Assembly (NCBI RefSeq): GCF_902686445.1
Contig: NC_062214.1
Span: 53,851,177-53,915,176, forward strand
Reading direction: 5' to 3'
Origin: Sciurus carolinensis
Lineage: Eukaryota; Chordata; Mammalia; Rodentia; Sciuridae
DNA length: 64,000 nucleotides
Notes under the pieces: generated by a model
The model's input: the letters and a program-made list of their open reading frames with translations, nothing else
Database searches by the model: none
What the model was told of the DNA's origin: nothing
Program-made: the position numbers and the translations under genes
Shown: positions 21,555 through 31,311 of the stretch, piece after piece
Position numbering within the stretch: position 1 is the stretch's first letter
How the letters are laid out: every line of letters begins with the position of its first letter

Positions 21555-21760
21555 ACTTTTTTTTTTTTTTTTTTGGGGGGGGGGTACTGGGAATTGAGCC
21601 CAGTAGTACTTTACCACTGAGTTAATCCCCAACCCTTTTTGTTTTTCATTTTGAGACATGGTCTCACTAAGTTACTGAAGCTAGCCTTCAAATTGTGATC
21701 CTCCTATCTCAGCTTCTTGAGTCACTGGAATTACAGGCATGTACCACTGGACCTGGCCCA
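21555..21760 (-). mobile_element. B1-dID SINE
   Basis: T then G runs, TACTGGGAATTGAGCCCAG, TTGAGACATGGTCTCACTAA to CACTGGACCTGGCCC. Confidence 0.9.
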
Positions 21761-21819
21761 TTTAACAATCCTTACGTGTGAACCAACCCTTTTCTGATTA
21801 TGATTCCTGAACCATCTTT

Positions 21820-22277
21820 TTTTTTTTTTTTTTTCCTGTGGGGGGTATGGTTTGAAGGTTTTTTTTTTTTAATTTTGTATTTGTTCTTTTTAGTTATATA
21901 TGACAGTAGGATGTACTTTGACATATCATATGCACATGATGTGACGTTACACTGGTCATGTATTTGTATAAGAATATAAGAACATAGGAAAGTTATGTCT
22001 GATTCATTCTGTCTTTCTTATTCCCATCCCCTCTTCCCTTCATTCCCCTTTGTCTAATCCAGTGAACTTCTATTCATCCCTCTTCCCCGCTTATTTTGAG
22101 TTAGCATCTGCATGTCACAGAGAACATTTGGCCCTTGGTTTTTTGGGATTGGCTTATTTTGCTTAGCATGATAGTCTCCAGTTCCATCCATTTACTGGCA
22201 GATGCCATAAATTCATTCTTCTTTATGGCTGAGTAATATTCCATTGTATGTATCACATTTTCTTTATCCATTCATCT
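21820..22277 (-). mobile_element. L1 3' end with target duplication
   Basis: GTTATATATGACAGTAGGAT, AGCATGATAGTCTCCAGTTC and GCTGAGTAATATTCCATTGT are the complement of L1 ORF2-end/3'UTR sequence. TGAACCATCTTT flanks it at 21808-21819 and 22278-22289. Confidence 0.87.
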
Positions 22278-22349
22278 TGAACCATCTTTCTTATATAGAT
22301 TATATTCATTATACCTTTCCTATGCTTTCTAATTTGTTTCTTTAAAATG

Positions 22350-22545
22350 TGTTCGAAGAACTGGGTGCCATGCCTGTAATCCCAGTGGCGCAGGAGGCTG
22401 AGGCAAGAGGATCACAAATTCAAAGCCAGCCTCAGCAATTTAGTGAGACCGTAAAGGAACTTAGTGAGATCGCCTCAAAATTTAAAAATCAGAAAGGTGG
22501 GGGCTAAGGATGTGGTTCAGAGGGTGAGTATGGGTTCAAACCTTA
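22350..22545 (+). mobile_element. B1-dID SINE (copy A)
   Basis: TGGGTGCCATGCCTGTAATC to GGGTTCAAACCTTAGTACC; lacks the usual GTGG before the GCC of the B1 start, as does the copy B SINE. Confidence 0.87.
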
Positions 22546-22591
22546 GTACCAAACAAAATAAAATACATCTGAAGAGTTAAAACCTCTTGCA

Positions 22592-22732
22592 GGGCTGGGG
22601 TTATAACTCAGTGGTAGAGCACTTGCCTAGCATGTGTTGAGGCACTGGGTTCGATTCTCAGCACTGCAAATAAATAAATAAATAAATAAATAAATAAATG
22701 TTCATTGAAAACTTTAAAAACATTTTTAAAAA
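22592..22732 (+). mobile_element. ID SINE with (AAAT)n tail
   Basis: GGTTATAACTCAGTGGTAGA to TCGATTCTCAGCACTGC, then AAATAAAT repeats; CCTCTTGCA before and after. Confidence 0.9.
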
Positions 22733-22839
22733 TCCTCTTGCAAAGCAATATAAAGAGTAGTTCCTTCTTTTTAGAAAAAAAAAAAACAACCTTGTTTTAT
22801 TTGGTGTGTGGGTGTGTGAGTGTTTGGGTGTGTGTTTGA

Positions 22840-22945
22840 GATGGGCATTTTGCTATGGTGCCCAGGCTGGCCTCAAACTCTTGAGCTCAAGCTGTCTTTC
22901 TGTCTCAGCCTCCTAAGTAGCTGAGAATACAGATGGGTGCCATAA
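22840..22945 (-). mobile_element. B1-type SINE
   Basis: TGCTATGGTGCCCAGGCTGG, CTCAAACTCTTGAGCTCAAG, GTCTCAGCCTCCTAAGTAGC; a GTGTG-rich tail precedes it from 22804. Confidence 0.8.
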
Positions 22946-23425
22946 AAATAAATTAAATTAAAAATAAAAATAAACAACTTAAGGTCCAGAGACAAAAGAC
23001 CCTTGCTATGCATCTAACTCAGCTGGTAGGAAGGAGTGTGTAGGTATTCCAGAGAGTAAGTCGCTGGTCCAAAACATTCAGCAGTTCATGGGCAGTATTA
23101 ATGTTTATTTGGACAGGGTGGAAAGTGTCAATTCCAGAGAGTCCATTAGAAGGAGAACAGTTAATTCTCATAGATTAGTATGACCAACTCTATATACACA
23201 TATCTTAATGTTCTTCTATCACTTATCCACTTTAGAAATATTTATTGATATTCAGGATGGTGCCAGACTGGCCCTTAAGAAGCAGTTCACTGAAGAAAGG
23301 GAAACTGATACATAGAGTAAGGAGGCTAGATGAGAAGGAGGAATGTTGGAGAGCAAATCTCTTTGCCCTTTCTCTATCCTACTCCCTCAAAATTACTGTC
23401 TCTTCATTCACTCTTGCTAAAAGTA
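22946..23425. other. No recognised feature
   Basis: Unassigned intergenic sequence. Confidence 0.4.
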
Positions 23426-23434
23426 GCTTTAATT

Positions 23435-23531
23435 TGTTTGTTTGTTTTCAAGGTGCCAGGGATCAAACCTATAGTTTTCCTCTTAGTACTCCATGCAAGT
23501 ACTCTACCACTGAGTTATACCCTGAACCCCA
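23435..23531 (-). mobile_element. ID SINE with target duplication
   Basis: GTTTGTTTGTTTTCAAGGTG, GATCAAACCTATAG, CTCTACCACTGAGTTATACC; GCTTTAATT on both sides. Confidence 0.8.
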
Positions 23532-23547
23532 AAATGGCTTTAATTAA

Positions 23548-23758
23548 TTAATTTATTTAGTACTGGAAATCAAAACTAGGGGTGCTTTACCACTGAGTTA
23601 CATTCCCAGTCCTTTTTATTATTTATTTTGAAACAGGGTCTCATGAAGTTGCTGAGGGTCTCATTAAATTGCTGAGGCTGCCCTCCAATTTAGGATACCC
23701 CTGCTTCAGCCTCCCAAGTATCTGGGATTACAGGCATGTGCCACCACACCCAGCTCCA
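23548..23758 (-). mobile_element. B1-dID SINE
   Basis: TACTGGAAATCAAAACTAGG to CACCACACCCAGC; the GTCTCAT(G/T)AA-GTTGCTGAGG unit is partly doubled. Confidence 0.9.
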
Positions 23759-23759
23759 T

Positions 23760-24235
23760 AATGGTTTAGATGATTTAAGGTTTGTATGACTATCAAAGAA
23801 GTTCAAATCATAAGATTACCTACTAAATTAGCAAAATATACTATACATAAGTATTTTCCAAAGCTAATGAGATGACTCAACTAGTACATTCAGAGAAAGC
23901 TGTGGCAGTGTAAATTAGTGTAATCCTTTACAAAAGCCATTTGACAGTACTCTGAAGAGCCTAAATAGAGAAGTGACTCCCTTTTGACTCATCAATACCA
24001 CTCCTAGAAACTTTTTCTTAAGAAGTAATCTTAAAGAGAGCAGCCACACCACAACAGTATTTGTTATAATATCATTTGTGATAGTAAAAATTTGGAAACA
24101 TAATAAATGGTTAAGTAACTAATAGTGTGCAACATTGTTTAACTTGACATTGAGTACACAGACAAGGAGGTAACTTGGAAAACATTTGATTACATATTAA
24201 ATGAAAAAAACAGATACAATTCATGAAAGTGTACT
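23760..24235 (+). mobile_element. L1M 3' end, decayed
   Basis: CAATACCACTCCTAGAAACT, ATTTGTGATAGTAAAAATTT, GGAAACATAATAAATGG and TATTAAATGAAAAAAAC follow the order of old L1 ends. Confidence 0.6.
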
Positions 24236-24253
24236 AAGAACCATGGAACTATA

Positions 24254-24456
24254 TTTTTTTTGGTGGGGGGGGTGGGCATACCAGGGATTGAACACAGGGG
24301 GCTTAACCACAGAGCCACATCCTCAGCCCTTTTTATATTTTATTTACAAACGGGGTCCCACTAAGTTGTTTAGGGCCTCACTAAGTTGCTGAGGCTGACT
24401 TTGAACTCAACATCCCCAAGCCACTGAGATTACAGGCATGCACCACCACACCCAGC
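24254..24456 (-). mobile_element. B1-dID SINE (first of two at one target)
   Basis: T/G run, ACCAGGGATTGAACACAGG to CACCACACCCAGC; flanked by AAGAACCATGGAACTATA at 24236-24253 and 24457-24474. Confidence 0.94.
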
Positions 24457-24475
24457 AAGAACCATGGAACTATAC

Positions 24476-24658
24476 ACATTGGGGGGTGCCGTTACTGGCG
24501 ATTAAACTCTGGGGCACTCCACCACTGAGCCACATCCCCAGCCTTACTTTGTATTTTATTTAGAAACAGGGTCTCACTGAGTTGCGTAGCACCTCACTTT
24601 TGCTGAGGCTGGCTTTGAACTTGTGATCCTCCTACCTCAGCCTCCTGAGCCATGCCCA
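24476..24658 (-). mobile_element. B1-dID SINE (second of two at one target)
   Basis: GGCGATTAAACTCTGGGGC to CTCCTGAGCCATGCCC; GGAACTATAC before it and GGAACTGTAC after it. Confidence 0.92.
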
Positions 24659-24789
24659 GTGGAACTGTACAACTTTAAAGGATAAATTTTGTGGCTCATA
24701 GCTCAATTTTTCTTAAAAAGATACAATTGTTTAATTTTGCTTTTGTATCAGTTAAAGGCAGCTGGAGACAGATGAACCCCTCAAAACCT

Positions 24790-24922
24790 GTGACTGAAGC
24801 TTCGCTTGATGGTACACACCTGTAAACTCATATACTGGGGAGAGTGATGCAGGAGGATAACTTGTGTCCAGGGTTTGAAGCCAGCCTGGGAGACAGAGTG
24901 GACCCTATTTCAATTTTTTTTT
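24790..24922 (+). mobile_element. B1-type SINE
   Basis: CTTGATGGTACACACCTGTA to GGGAGACAGAGTGGACCC and a T/A-rich end. Confidence 0.8.
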
Positions 24923-24924
24923 TA

Positions 24925-25225
24925 ATGTGTAACTGAAAAGTGTTAATGAAGGGAAATGTACAAAGATGTGGGCAGAACTGAGGGACGACAACACAGAAAA
25001 GTAAAGGACACAGTCCTACCTTTTAATTTTTCTCTCAGTTCTCCTGCAGTACCTCCCACTGGCTGAGCCCAACAGGAAACCTAAGGTCAAGGGAGCCCAG
25101 ATGATACTGGTCTTTAAGATCATCCTCTTGGAGTTACATAGCAGAGTAGAGGAAGGTGGAGAATGGGGTCAGGAGAGGCAAAAGGCAGAATATCTGGCAG
25201 GTTTAGGACATTTTTCACCTTTTTC
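24925..25225 (+). repeat. Ancient interspersed repeat, family not resolved
   Basis: CTCCTGCAGTACCTCCCACT, GGTCAAGGGAGCCCAGATGA and GGTGGAGAATGGGGTC resemble a known dispersed mammalian repeat that I cannot name with confidence. Confidence 0.4.
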
Positions 25226-25231
25226 TCTCCT

Positions 25232-25312
25232 TTTTGTGGCACTGGGGATTGAACCCAGGACCTCACATACACTAGGCAAGTAGTCTATCATGGGCTGTAT
25301 CTCCAGCCCAAA
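25232..25312 (-). mobile_element. ID SINE (inverted partner)
   Basis: GGCACTGGGGATTGAACCC to GTATCTCCAGCCC. Confidence 0.88.
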
Positions 25313-25321
25313 ATATGTAAC

Positions 25322-25400
25322 AGGAGGTTTTGGGGATGTAGCTCAATGGTAGAGTACTTGCCCAGTATGTGTGAGGCTCTGGGTCCAATCCCTATTTAAA
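25322..25400 (+). mobile_element. ID SINE
   Basis: GATGTAGCTCAATGGTAGAG to GGGTCCAATCCC; faces the ID at 25232-25312 across about 10 bases. Confidence 0.88.
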
Positions 25401-25405
25401 AGGAG

Positions 25406-25505
25406 ACAAGAGGCTGGGATATAACTCAGTGATAAAGTGCTCCCCTAGCATACACAAGGCCGTGGGTTCAATCCCCAGTGCTGAAAAAAATAAATAGAAA
25501 AAAAG
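25406..25505 (+). mobile_element. ID SINE
   Basis: GGATATAACTCAGTGATAAA to GGTTCAATCCCCAGTGCTG, A-rich tail. Confidence 0.9.
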
Positions 25506-25554
25506 TAAAGAAAGAATATTCAGCAGGTATATGATCAACTAATAATGTGAAAAC

Positions 25555-25632
25555 TGGGGCCAGAGGTGTAGTTCAGTGGTAGAGCACTTGCCTAGCATGT
25601 TTGAACTTGATTCCCTGCACTGAAAGGAGGGG
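25555..25632 (+). mobile_element. ID SINE, 3' part shortened
   Basis: AGGTGTAGTTCAGTGGTAGA to TTGATTCCCTGCACTG. Confidence 0.87.
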
Positions 25633-25639
25633 GAAAACA

Positions 25640-25950
25640 ATACAAGAACTGTCTAAGTTCTAATTATGGTTCCCGAACCACCTTTTTTACACAGATCATA
25701 TTTATGATGCATTTTCTATGATTTCCAATTTGTATCTTTAAAATGTATCCAAAGAGTCAGGCACCATGCCTGTAATCCCAGTGGCTCAGGACGGTAAAGC
25801 AGGAGGATCACAAGTTCAAGGCCAGTCTCAGCAATTTATCGAGACCTTAAGCAACTTAGCAAGACCCTGTGTGAAAACTTTTTAAAATGTAAAAGGTGGA
25901 TGGCAGGAAGGCTGGGATTATTGCTCAGTGGTTAAGCTACAAGTGTTTAG
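25640..25950. repeat. Local duplication, copy B
   Basis: AATTATGGTTCCCGAACC, AATTTGTATCTTTAAAATGT, then a B1-dID with GGCACCATGCCTG: same order as 21790-22550 but without the L1. Confidence 0.65.
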
Positions 25951-25962
25951 ACACAGAACTGT
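25765..25962 (+). mobile_element. B1-dID SINE (copy B)
   Basis: CACCATGCCTGTAATCCCAG, GCAACTTAGCAAGACCCTGT, GATTATTGCTCAGTGGTTAA; shares the truncated B1 start with 22350. Confidence 0.88.
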
Positions 25963-26142
25963 CTAAGTGGTCACGGACCCCCAGGGAACCTAGAAAACTA
26001 AGTTTATTCAGAGTTAAAAAGCACTTGTAGCTAGAAGGCAGGTAGGAGAGGTAGAGGAGGAAGTAAATTATTTACTCTTGCTTAAACAAGGATGAAAACC
26101 AGAAGTAGGATCATTTTATTGTTTCATTATCATACTGAGCTA

Positions 26143-26346
26143 GAGCTAGGCATGGTGGTATATGCCTGCCTCTTAAGGCTGATACAGAAGGATCACAAGT
26201 TCGAGGCCAGTCTCAACAATTTAGTGAGATCCTGTCTCAAAAATTAAAAGGACAGGAATGTAGTGCAGTGGTAAAGTACCCCTGGGTTTAATCCTCAGTA
26301 CTCCTCCTCACCCCACTGCCCCCCACCAAAAAAAAAAAAAAAAAAG
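26143..26346 (+). mobile_element. B1-dID SINE
   Basis: GAGCTAGGCATGGTGGTATA to GGGTTTAATCCTCAGTACTC, C-rich stretch and A tail. Confidence 0.9.
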
Positions 26347-26484
26347 AATGAAAGAAAGAAAAAAGAATAGTAATATTGAACTGGAGTCTGAGTAGGGAGG
26401 AGTTAATCAGAGATGTGTATGAGTTAGATTGGATTGGAGGATTACAAATTCTTCCATTGTAGACTCTTAGCCTATATTTCTTTT

Positions 26485-26690
26485 TCTTAGCAAAACTTCA
26501 TGCATTCAACAAATAATGATTTGCTACCTATACTGTTCCAGGAACCCCTAGGCCCTAGGGAATTAGGAGGAAACAAAGTTAACCTTGTTGTATAGAGTTT
26601 ACATCCTGGTGGGGGTGGGCAGACAATAGATAATAAATATGTCAAATGGTGATAAGTGCTACAGAGAAAAGCACAGGAAAGCAGAGAAAT
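26485..26690 (-). repeat. L2 LINE 3' end
   Basis: TTCAACAAATAATGATTTGC at 26495-26514, ACTGTTCCAGGAACC, GAGTTTACATCCTGGTGG, GTGATAAGTGCTACAGAG are the complement of the L2 3' end. Confidence 0.72.
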
Positions 26691-27540
26691 AAAATTCTGC
26701 CCATTTTACTACCTCTTAAAAACCTCTTGATTTAAACCACATACAAGCTCTGGTGAGCTCCTGAATAAATGAGGTTCTTGATATCTCTCATCTGGACTAA
26801 AATCATAATATCCTAATTGAGCTTCTTGCTTCCAGCATCCTACATGTGTCCTCCACTGTGCCATGAGGAAGTTCCTGAAACAAATAATGTTGCCCTACTT
26901 AAAACTCCCCAAAGCTTAGTTTTATATAATATGGAGTAATGTAATAACATCCAGCCTGCTTATCACAGTTTTGTTTTTGTTTTGTTTTTTTTTTTCTGTA
27001 CTAAGGGTTGAACTCAGCAGTGCTCTACCACATTCCCAGCTCTTTCTATTTTTTGATATGTTTTTAAAATTTTGAGACAGGGTCTCTCTAAGTTTTCAAA
27101 GCTACCGTCCAACTTAGAATCTTCCTGCCTCAGTCTCCCAAGTAACTGGAATTACAGGTATGTACCACTGTGTCCAGATATCACAGTCCTTTCTTCTCTT
27201 TGGGATTCATCCTCTGCCTCTATCCTCATTCTCATTTGTGTGGTTGGGCACTTCACTCTCCTTTTTACCAACACAAACTGCCTGTAGTTTATTGACCATG
27301 CCGCACTGTCTAATTTCTGTACCTTGGCCCAGACTACACTTTCTACTTGTAATGCCTTCCTACACCTCTGTTTCTCTCAAGTTTGTCAACAGTCTACTTA
27401 CTCTCTACTATACTCATCAACTGTCAACCACCACTTTTATCAAGCTTCAAACTTCCAGACCTTCCCACAAATAATGTTCCAGCTCCTTCCTTTGTGTTTT
27501 TAGTATATTTTATAGGTACCTATGTATGTGTTAATTATAC
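26691..27540 (+). repeat. L2 LINE, split by a SINE
   Basis: Right part carries CTACTTGTAATGCCTTCCTA, AAGCTTCAAACTTCCAGACC and TGTATGTGTTAATTATAC-type L2 features; left part before 26960 is more diverged. Confidence 0.55.
26970..27176 (-). mobile_element. B1-dID SINE
   Basis: TACTAAGGGTTGAACTCAG to CACTGTGTCCAG; TATCACAGT on both sides (about 26961 and 27179). Confidence 0.9.
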
Positions 27541-27627
27541 TATATAATCTTATTTCTTGGATTTGAGGTATATTGAATTGGATTAAATGGGTTACTACAT
27601 TATATTCATTGATCTATGTGTGACTTC

Positions 27628-27716
27628 TTTTTTTTTTTTTTGGGTGCTGGGGATCGAACCCAGGGTCTTATGCTTACAAGGCAAGCACTCTACTGACTGA
27701 GCTATCTCCCCAGCCC
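27628..27716 (-). mobile_element. ID SINE, young copy
   Basis: GTGCTGGGGATCGAACCCAG to GCTATCTCCCCAGCCC; near consensus, followed by a C-run. Confidence 0.94.
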
Positions 27717-27721
27717 CCCCC

Positions 27722-27802
27722 CCTTTTTTTTAATGCTAGGGATTGAACTCAGAGCCTCACACATACTAAATACACATCTTACCACTGAGCTACCCCCAAC
27801 CC
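27722..27802 (-). mobile_element. ID SINE
   Basis: TGCTAGGGATTGAACTCAGA to GAGCTACCCCCAACCC, directly after the previous ID. Confidence 0.88.
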
Positions 27803-27849
27803 AAACCAATCTGGCCTTGTTTTGTTACTTATCACCCTAAGGTAATAAT

Positions 27850-27945
27850 TGAATTGGCTAAAGCAGGATGATCCCAGCCTGGGCAACTTAGTAAGACCAT
27901 GTCTCAAAACAAACAAACAAACAAACAAAAAAAGCTAGAATTAAC
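27850..27945 (+). mobile_element. B1-type SINE fragment
   Basis: CAGCCTGGGCAACTTAGTAA and GACCATGTCTCAAAACAAAC with (AAAC)n tail. Confidence 0.75.
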
Positions 27946-27982
27946 AACTTATACATATGCTCCCATCCAGCACTCAAAGTTG

Positions 27983-28095
27983 TACTTTATTGCTGATAGT
28001 GCAGCTCAGTGGTAGAGTACTTGCCCAGCACACCTAAGACCTGGGTTCAATCCCCAGCAACATGCCCTCATGGAAAGAAAAGAAAAAGAAAACTT
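27983..28095 (+). mobile_element. ID SINE
   Basis: GTGCAGCTCAGTGGTAGAGT to GGTTCAATCCCCAGCAAC. Confidence 0.88.
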
Positions 28096-28271
28096 GTGTT
28101 TATAATTTTCTTGCTCTTGAAAATATTTTATTAAGAATAAAAAATTAATTTTAAAAATTGATCTAGTTTTATAAAATTTAAGGTTAAAATGTCTTAAAAA
28201 GTTGATGTTGTATGTATTTTTATATATTTATTAGCTATGTAGATCTCCTTTTGTGAATTGTCTGTTTACAT

Positions 28272-28512
28272 CTTTTTTTTTTTTTTCCTTTACTATTTCT
28301 TTTTATTTTTTCTGGTACCAGAGATTGAATCCAGGAGCGCTTAACCAATAAGCCACATCCCCAGTCTTTTTCACTTTTTATTTTGAGACAGGATCTCATT
28401 AAGTTGCTTAGGGCCTTGCTAAGGTGCTGAGGCTGCCTTTAAATGTGGGATCCTCCTGTCTCAGCCTCCTAAGTCTCTGGGATTACAGGTGTGCAGGCGC
28501 GACCATGACAGA
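28272..28512 (-). mobile_element. B1-dID SINE
   Basis: GTACCAGAGATTGAATCC to GATTACAGGTGTGCAGGCGC. Confidence 0.9.
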
Positions 28513-28527
28513 TCACCCTACCGGCAA

Positions 28528-28618
28528 CCCAACTTTTTTTAATGGTGCTTATGATCAAACCCAAAGCCTCTAGTATGCTAGAGGAGTGCTCTCTCACTGA
28601 GCTCCATCCCCAGCCCTA
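28528..28618 (-). mobile_element. ID SINE
   Basis: GGTGCTTATGATCAAACCC to GAGCTCCATCCCCAGCCC. Confidence 0.86.
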
Positions 28619-28834
28619 AAGCATCATAATGTAGAAAGGAAAGCTTCCATACTGACACCTCCACCCCACCTCCAAGCAGAAATAACTTTCACAAATAGTT
28701 CATCATTATGAATTTTTAAATTTTTGTTTTTACATCTTTCTCTCTAATCATATCGATAGTTTCTCAGACTGTGCCATAATTTGCAGTAGTCATACTAGCA
28801 GTAATAGTAGTAGTAGTAGGCATTAAAGCTAAGA
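28619..28834. other. No clear feature
   Basis: Unassigned, with a short (AGT)n run at 28806-28819. Confidence 0.4.
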
Positions 28835-29008
28835 TTGCTCTATAATTGAGCTACATCCACAGTCCTTTTAATTAATTAATTAATTAGTTTATTTATTTTT
28901 GACATGAGATCTAAGATGCTTAGGCTGACCTTAAACTTAGGCTCTTCCTGCCTCAGGCTCCCAAATCACTGGGATTACAGGCAAGTTGCCTTCATATCCA
29001 GCTATTCA
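28835..29008 (-). mobile_element. B1-dID SINE, ID half truncated
   Basis: GAGCTACATCCACAGTCC, TTAATTAATTAAT linker, CCTGCCTCAGGCTCCC to CATATCCAGC. Confidence 0.84.
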
Positions 29009-29090
29009 TCTCTGTATTCCCAGCTGTAGGCATAGTGCCCGGTTCTGATCAGGAATATAACACATTATTGTTGAATGCACTGCTGAAAGG
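29005..29090 (+). repeat. L2 LINE 3' end
   Basis: GTATTCCCAGCTGTAGGCAT, AGTGCCCGGTTCTG, TTGTTGAATGCACTG. Confidence 0.6.
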
Positions 29091-29127
29091 TGGTTTAGAA
29101 TACAGTGTCCAAAGGTTTAAGAATGAC

Positions 29128-29380
29128 TGAGGAGCTGGGTGTGGTGGTGCATGCCTACAATCCCAATGACTTGGGAGGCCAAGACAGGAGAATCCTGAGT
29201 TCAAAGCCAGTCTCAGCAACTTAGAGGGGCCCTGAGCAACTTAGCGAGACCCTGTCTCAAAATTTAAAAAAACAGGAGGCGGGGCTAGGGATGTTGTTCA
29301 GGGGTTAAGCACCCTTGGGTTCAATCCCCATTGCCATAAATAAATTAAAAATTAAAATTAAAATAATAAAAAAAAATTTT
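29128..29380 (+). mobile_element. B1-dID SINE
   Basis: AGCTGGGTGTGGTGGTGCAT to GGTTCAATCCCCATTGCC, A/T-rich tail. Confidence 0.93.
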
Positions 29381-29448
29381 TTTAAGTACTGGAGATGTAG
29401 CTCAGAGGTAAATACCCCTGGGTTCAATCCTCAGTAACCAAGGGGGGG
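29381..29448 (+). mobile_element. ID half-unit (dID type)
   Basis: GAGATGTAGCTCAGAGGTAA to TTCAATCCTCAGTAACC. Confidence 0.85.
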
Positions 29449-29451
29449 AAA

Positions 29452-29550
29452 AATGACTGGGATATAGCTCAGTGTTAGAGTGCTTGCCTGGCAAGTACAA
29501 GGCCTTGGGTTCAATCCCAAGTACCTCCAATAAAAATTTAAAAAATAAAA
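29452..29550 (+). mobile_element. ID SINE
   Basis: GGATATAGCTCAGTGTTAGA to GGTTCAATCCCAAGTACC. Confidence 0.9.
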
Positions 29551-29569
29551 TTACAAGAAAATGACAGGC

Positions 29570-29715
29570 TGGGTTGGCGTTGTAGCTCAGTGGTAGAGCA
29601 CTTGCCTAGCATATGTGAGGCCCTGGGTTTGATACTCAGCACCACATAAAAACAAATAAATAAAATAAAGGTATTGTATTGAACTACAACTAAATATACA
29701 TATATATACACACAT
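29570..29715 (+). mobile_element. ID SINE, extended-tail subtype
   Basis: GCGTTGTAGCTCAGTGGTAG to TTGATACTCAGCACCAC, then AAATAAAGGTATTGTATTG; ATGACAG on both sides. Confidence 0.92.
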
Positions 29716-29822
29716 TTTAAAAAGATGACAGTCTGACAGAGGTAGAGCATTCAAGCAGGAGAAAATTAATGGGAGCTGGTATGCTGGGAATTAATTGTTG
29801 AAAGTTTGGGCTGTTGGGCCAA

Positions 29823-29956
29823 AGTTTTTTTTTTTTTGTTTGTTTGTTTGTTTGTTTCGTTTTGTTTTGTTTTGCTTTTGTGGTGCTGGGGATCATACCC
29901 AAGGTCTTGGGCATGCTAGGCAAGTACTCTACCACTGAGCCATGCCCCTGGCCCCA
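29823..29956 (-). mobile_element. ID SINE
   Basis: (GTTT)n tail, GTGCTGGGGATCATACCC to GCCATGCCCCTGGCCCC. Confidence 0.9.
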
Positions 29957-30362
29957 ACCTGTTGATTTTTATCTTGGAAGTAATAGAGGAGACATTCAAG
30001 ACTTTTCAGGTGAAAGAAATTATTTATTTTTATTAATTTTTATGTTTTTACCAGTGATAGAATTGAAACAAGGCACTGACAATCTCACCATCTAATGGCT
30101 TGGTACAGGACGTAAGGGGAGGAGAAGGGAAACAATGAAGCAAGAGACAGAAAAATGAATGAATCAATAGGCATAAATAACCTGAACTCAGGTACTTTTC
30201 AAAAACCCCTGGATTAGTAGGCTATTCAAAGAGTGAAATTAAAAACCTGCACGCAGCACATGCTTACTCATTCAGACATACTGAGCTCCTACATGCAAGG
30301 AGCTGTGCTGAATGACACCATCCAGTATGAGGCATGAGGTCATGCAGGGTTGCAGAGTAGTC
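29957..30362. other. No recognised feature
   Basis: Unassigned intergenic sequence. Confidence 0.4.
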
Positions 30363-30535
30363 AAAGGTAGACTCTGAACCCAACTCTGGCTTCAAACCCG
30401 TGCCAGGTGACCTTGGCTAATTTACTCAAGCCATCTGTACATCACAGGTGTTTCATAGGGGCTGTACTCTCACCACTTTCATGGCTGCTGTGAGGATTAA
30501 ATGAATCAGCTATAAAGCACTTAGAATTCAAGGCA
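30363..30535 (+). repeat. MIR SINE
   Basis: CCAGGTGACCTTGGCTAATT, GCTGTGAGGATTAAATGAAT, TATAAAGCACTTAGAATTC in MIR order. Confidence 0.7.
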
Positions 30536-30539
30536 TGCA

Positions 30540-31175
30540 GTGGAACCCTGGCAGAGCCTTTGGGCAGAAACCAGAGTGGAATGCAAGAAGAGAAAGTGTA
30601 GAAAGTCTAGGCTTGATTTCCAGAAATTTGACTGAAATGAAGGAGAAACATAACTAGTGGGGAAAGTAAGGACAAGGAAGAATTTAAAATACTGACAAGG
30701 AGGATAGAGCACAGCAGAAGTCACTGAAGATACATCACTGAAGATCTGCCCAAATGGTAGCAGGGGAGAGATTAGGGTAAAAGGTGGAGGGCCCAGCTTG
30801 AGTTTAGGAAGACAGTTCCCTTATGAGCTGGAGGGGAAGAATCCAGTGTGGGTGCAGGTGCTGATTCTCAAGTAACCACAGGTAAGTGAGAAGGAATGTC
30901 ACCAGTAGGGGAGGGGTAAGAGAAGGGGAAAAGTTGTGAAACACCATTTCAAAGAGAGGAGAGGGAAAGATGAGAGCACCAGAGATTGTTTCAAACCAAT
31001 GAACTGATAGGGACACGGATCTACCTGGTTGGGTAATTTCTGGTGGCCAAGGGAGCTATAGGAGGAGAAAAGCATCTCCAAAAGGGGCAGTGAGAGTCCA
31101 GTGTCACCATAGTGAAGCCAGAAAGAATAGAGCCAAGTAGGAGACTGCTGGATTTGCCAACTGTCTGGCAATGGA
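30540..31175 (-). repeat. L2 LINE fragment, long
   Basis: Purine-rich sequence with AACCACAGGTAAGTGAGAAG and GTGAAGCCAGAAAGAATAG; overall composition and motif order match complemented L2 internal sequence. Diverged. Confidence 0.45.
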
Positions 31176-31190
31176 CTGAGGTAGAATCTT

Positions 31191-31296
31191 TTTTTTTTTC
31201 TTTTTTCTTTTTTTTTCTTTTTCAGTCCTGGGGATTGAACACAGGCCCTCACACATGTTAGGCATGTGTTCTACCACTAAACCACATCTCCAGCTC
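31191..31296 (-). mobile_element. ID SINE with 15-bp target duplication
   Basis: CTGGGGATTGAACACAGGC to CCACATCTCCAGCTC; CTGAGGTAGAATCTT at 31176-31190 and 31297-31311. Confidence 0.93.
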
Positions 31297-31311
31297 CTGA
31301 GGTAGAATCTT

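Larger units (their letters stand above)
21790..22550. repeat. Local duplication, copy A
   Basis: ATTATGATTCCTGAACC, then after the L1 ATTTGTTTCTTTAAAATGTG and a B1-dID lacking the same internal bases (GGGTGCCATGCCTG) match 25655-25950. Copy A carries the extra L1 (21820-22277). Confidence 0.65.

Noticed and set aside
29128..29715. CRISPR-like array of direct repeats
   Set aside because: The repeats are independent SINE insertions of unequal type and spacing in a mammalian genome.
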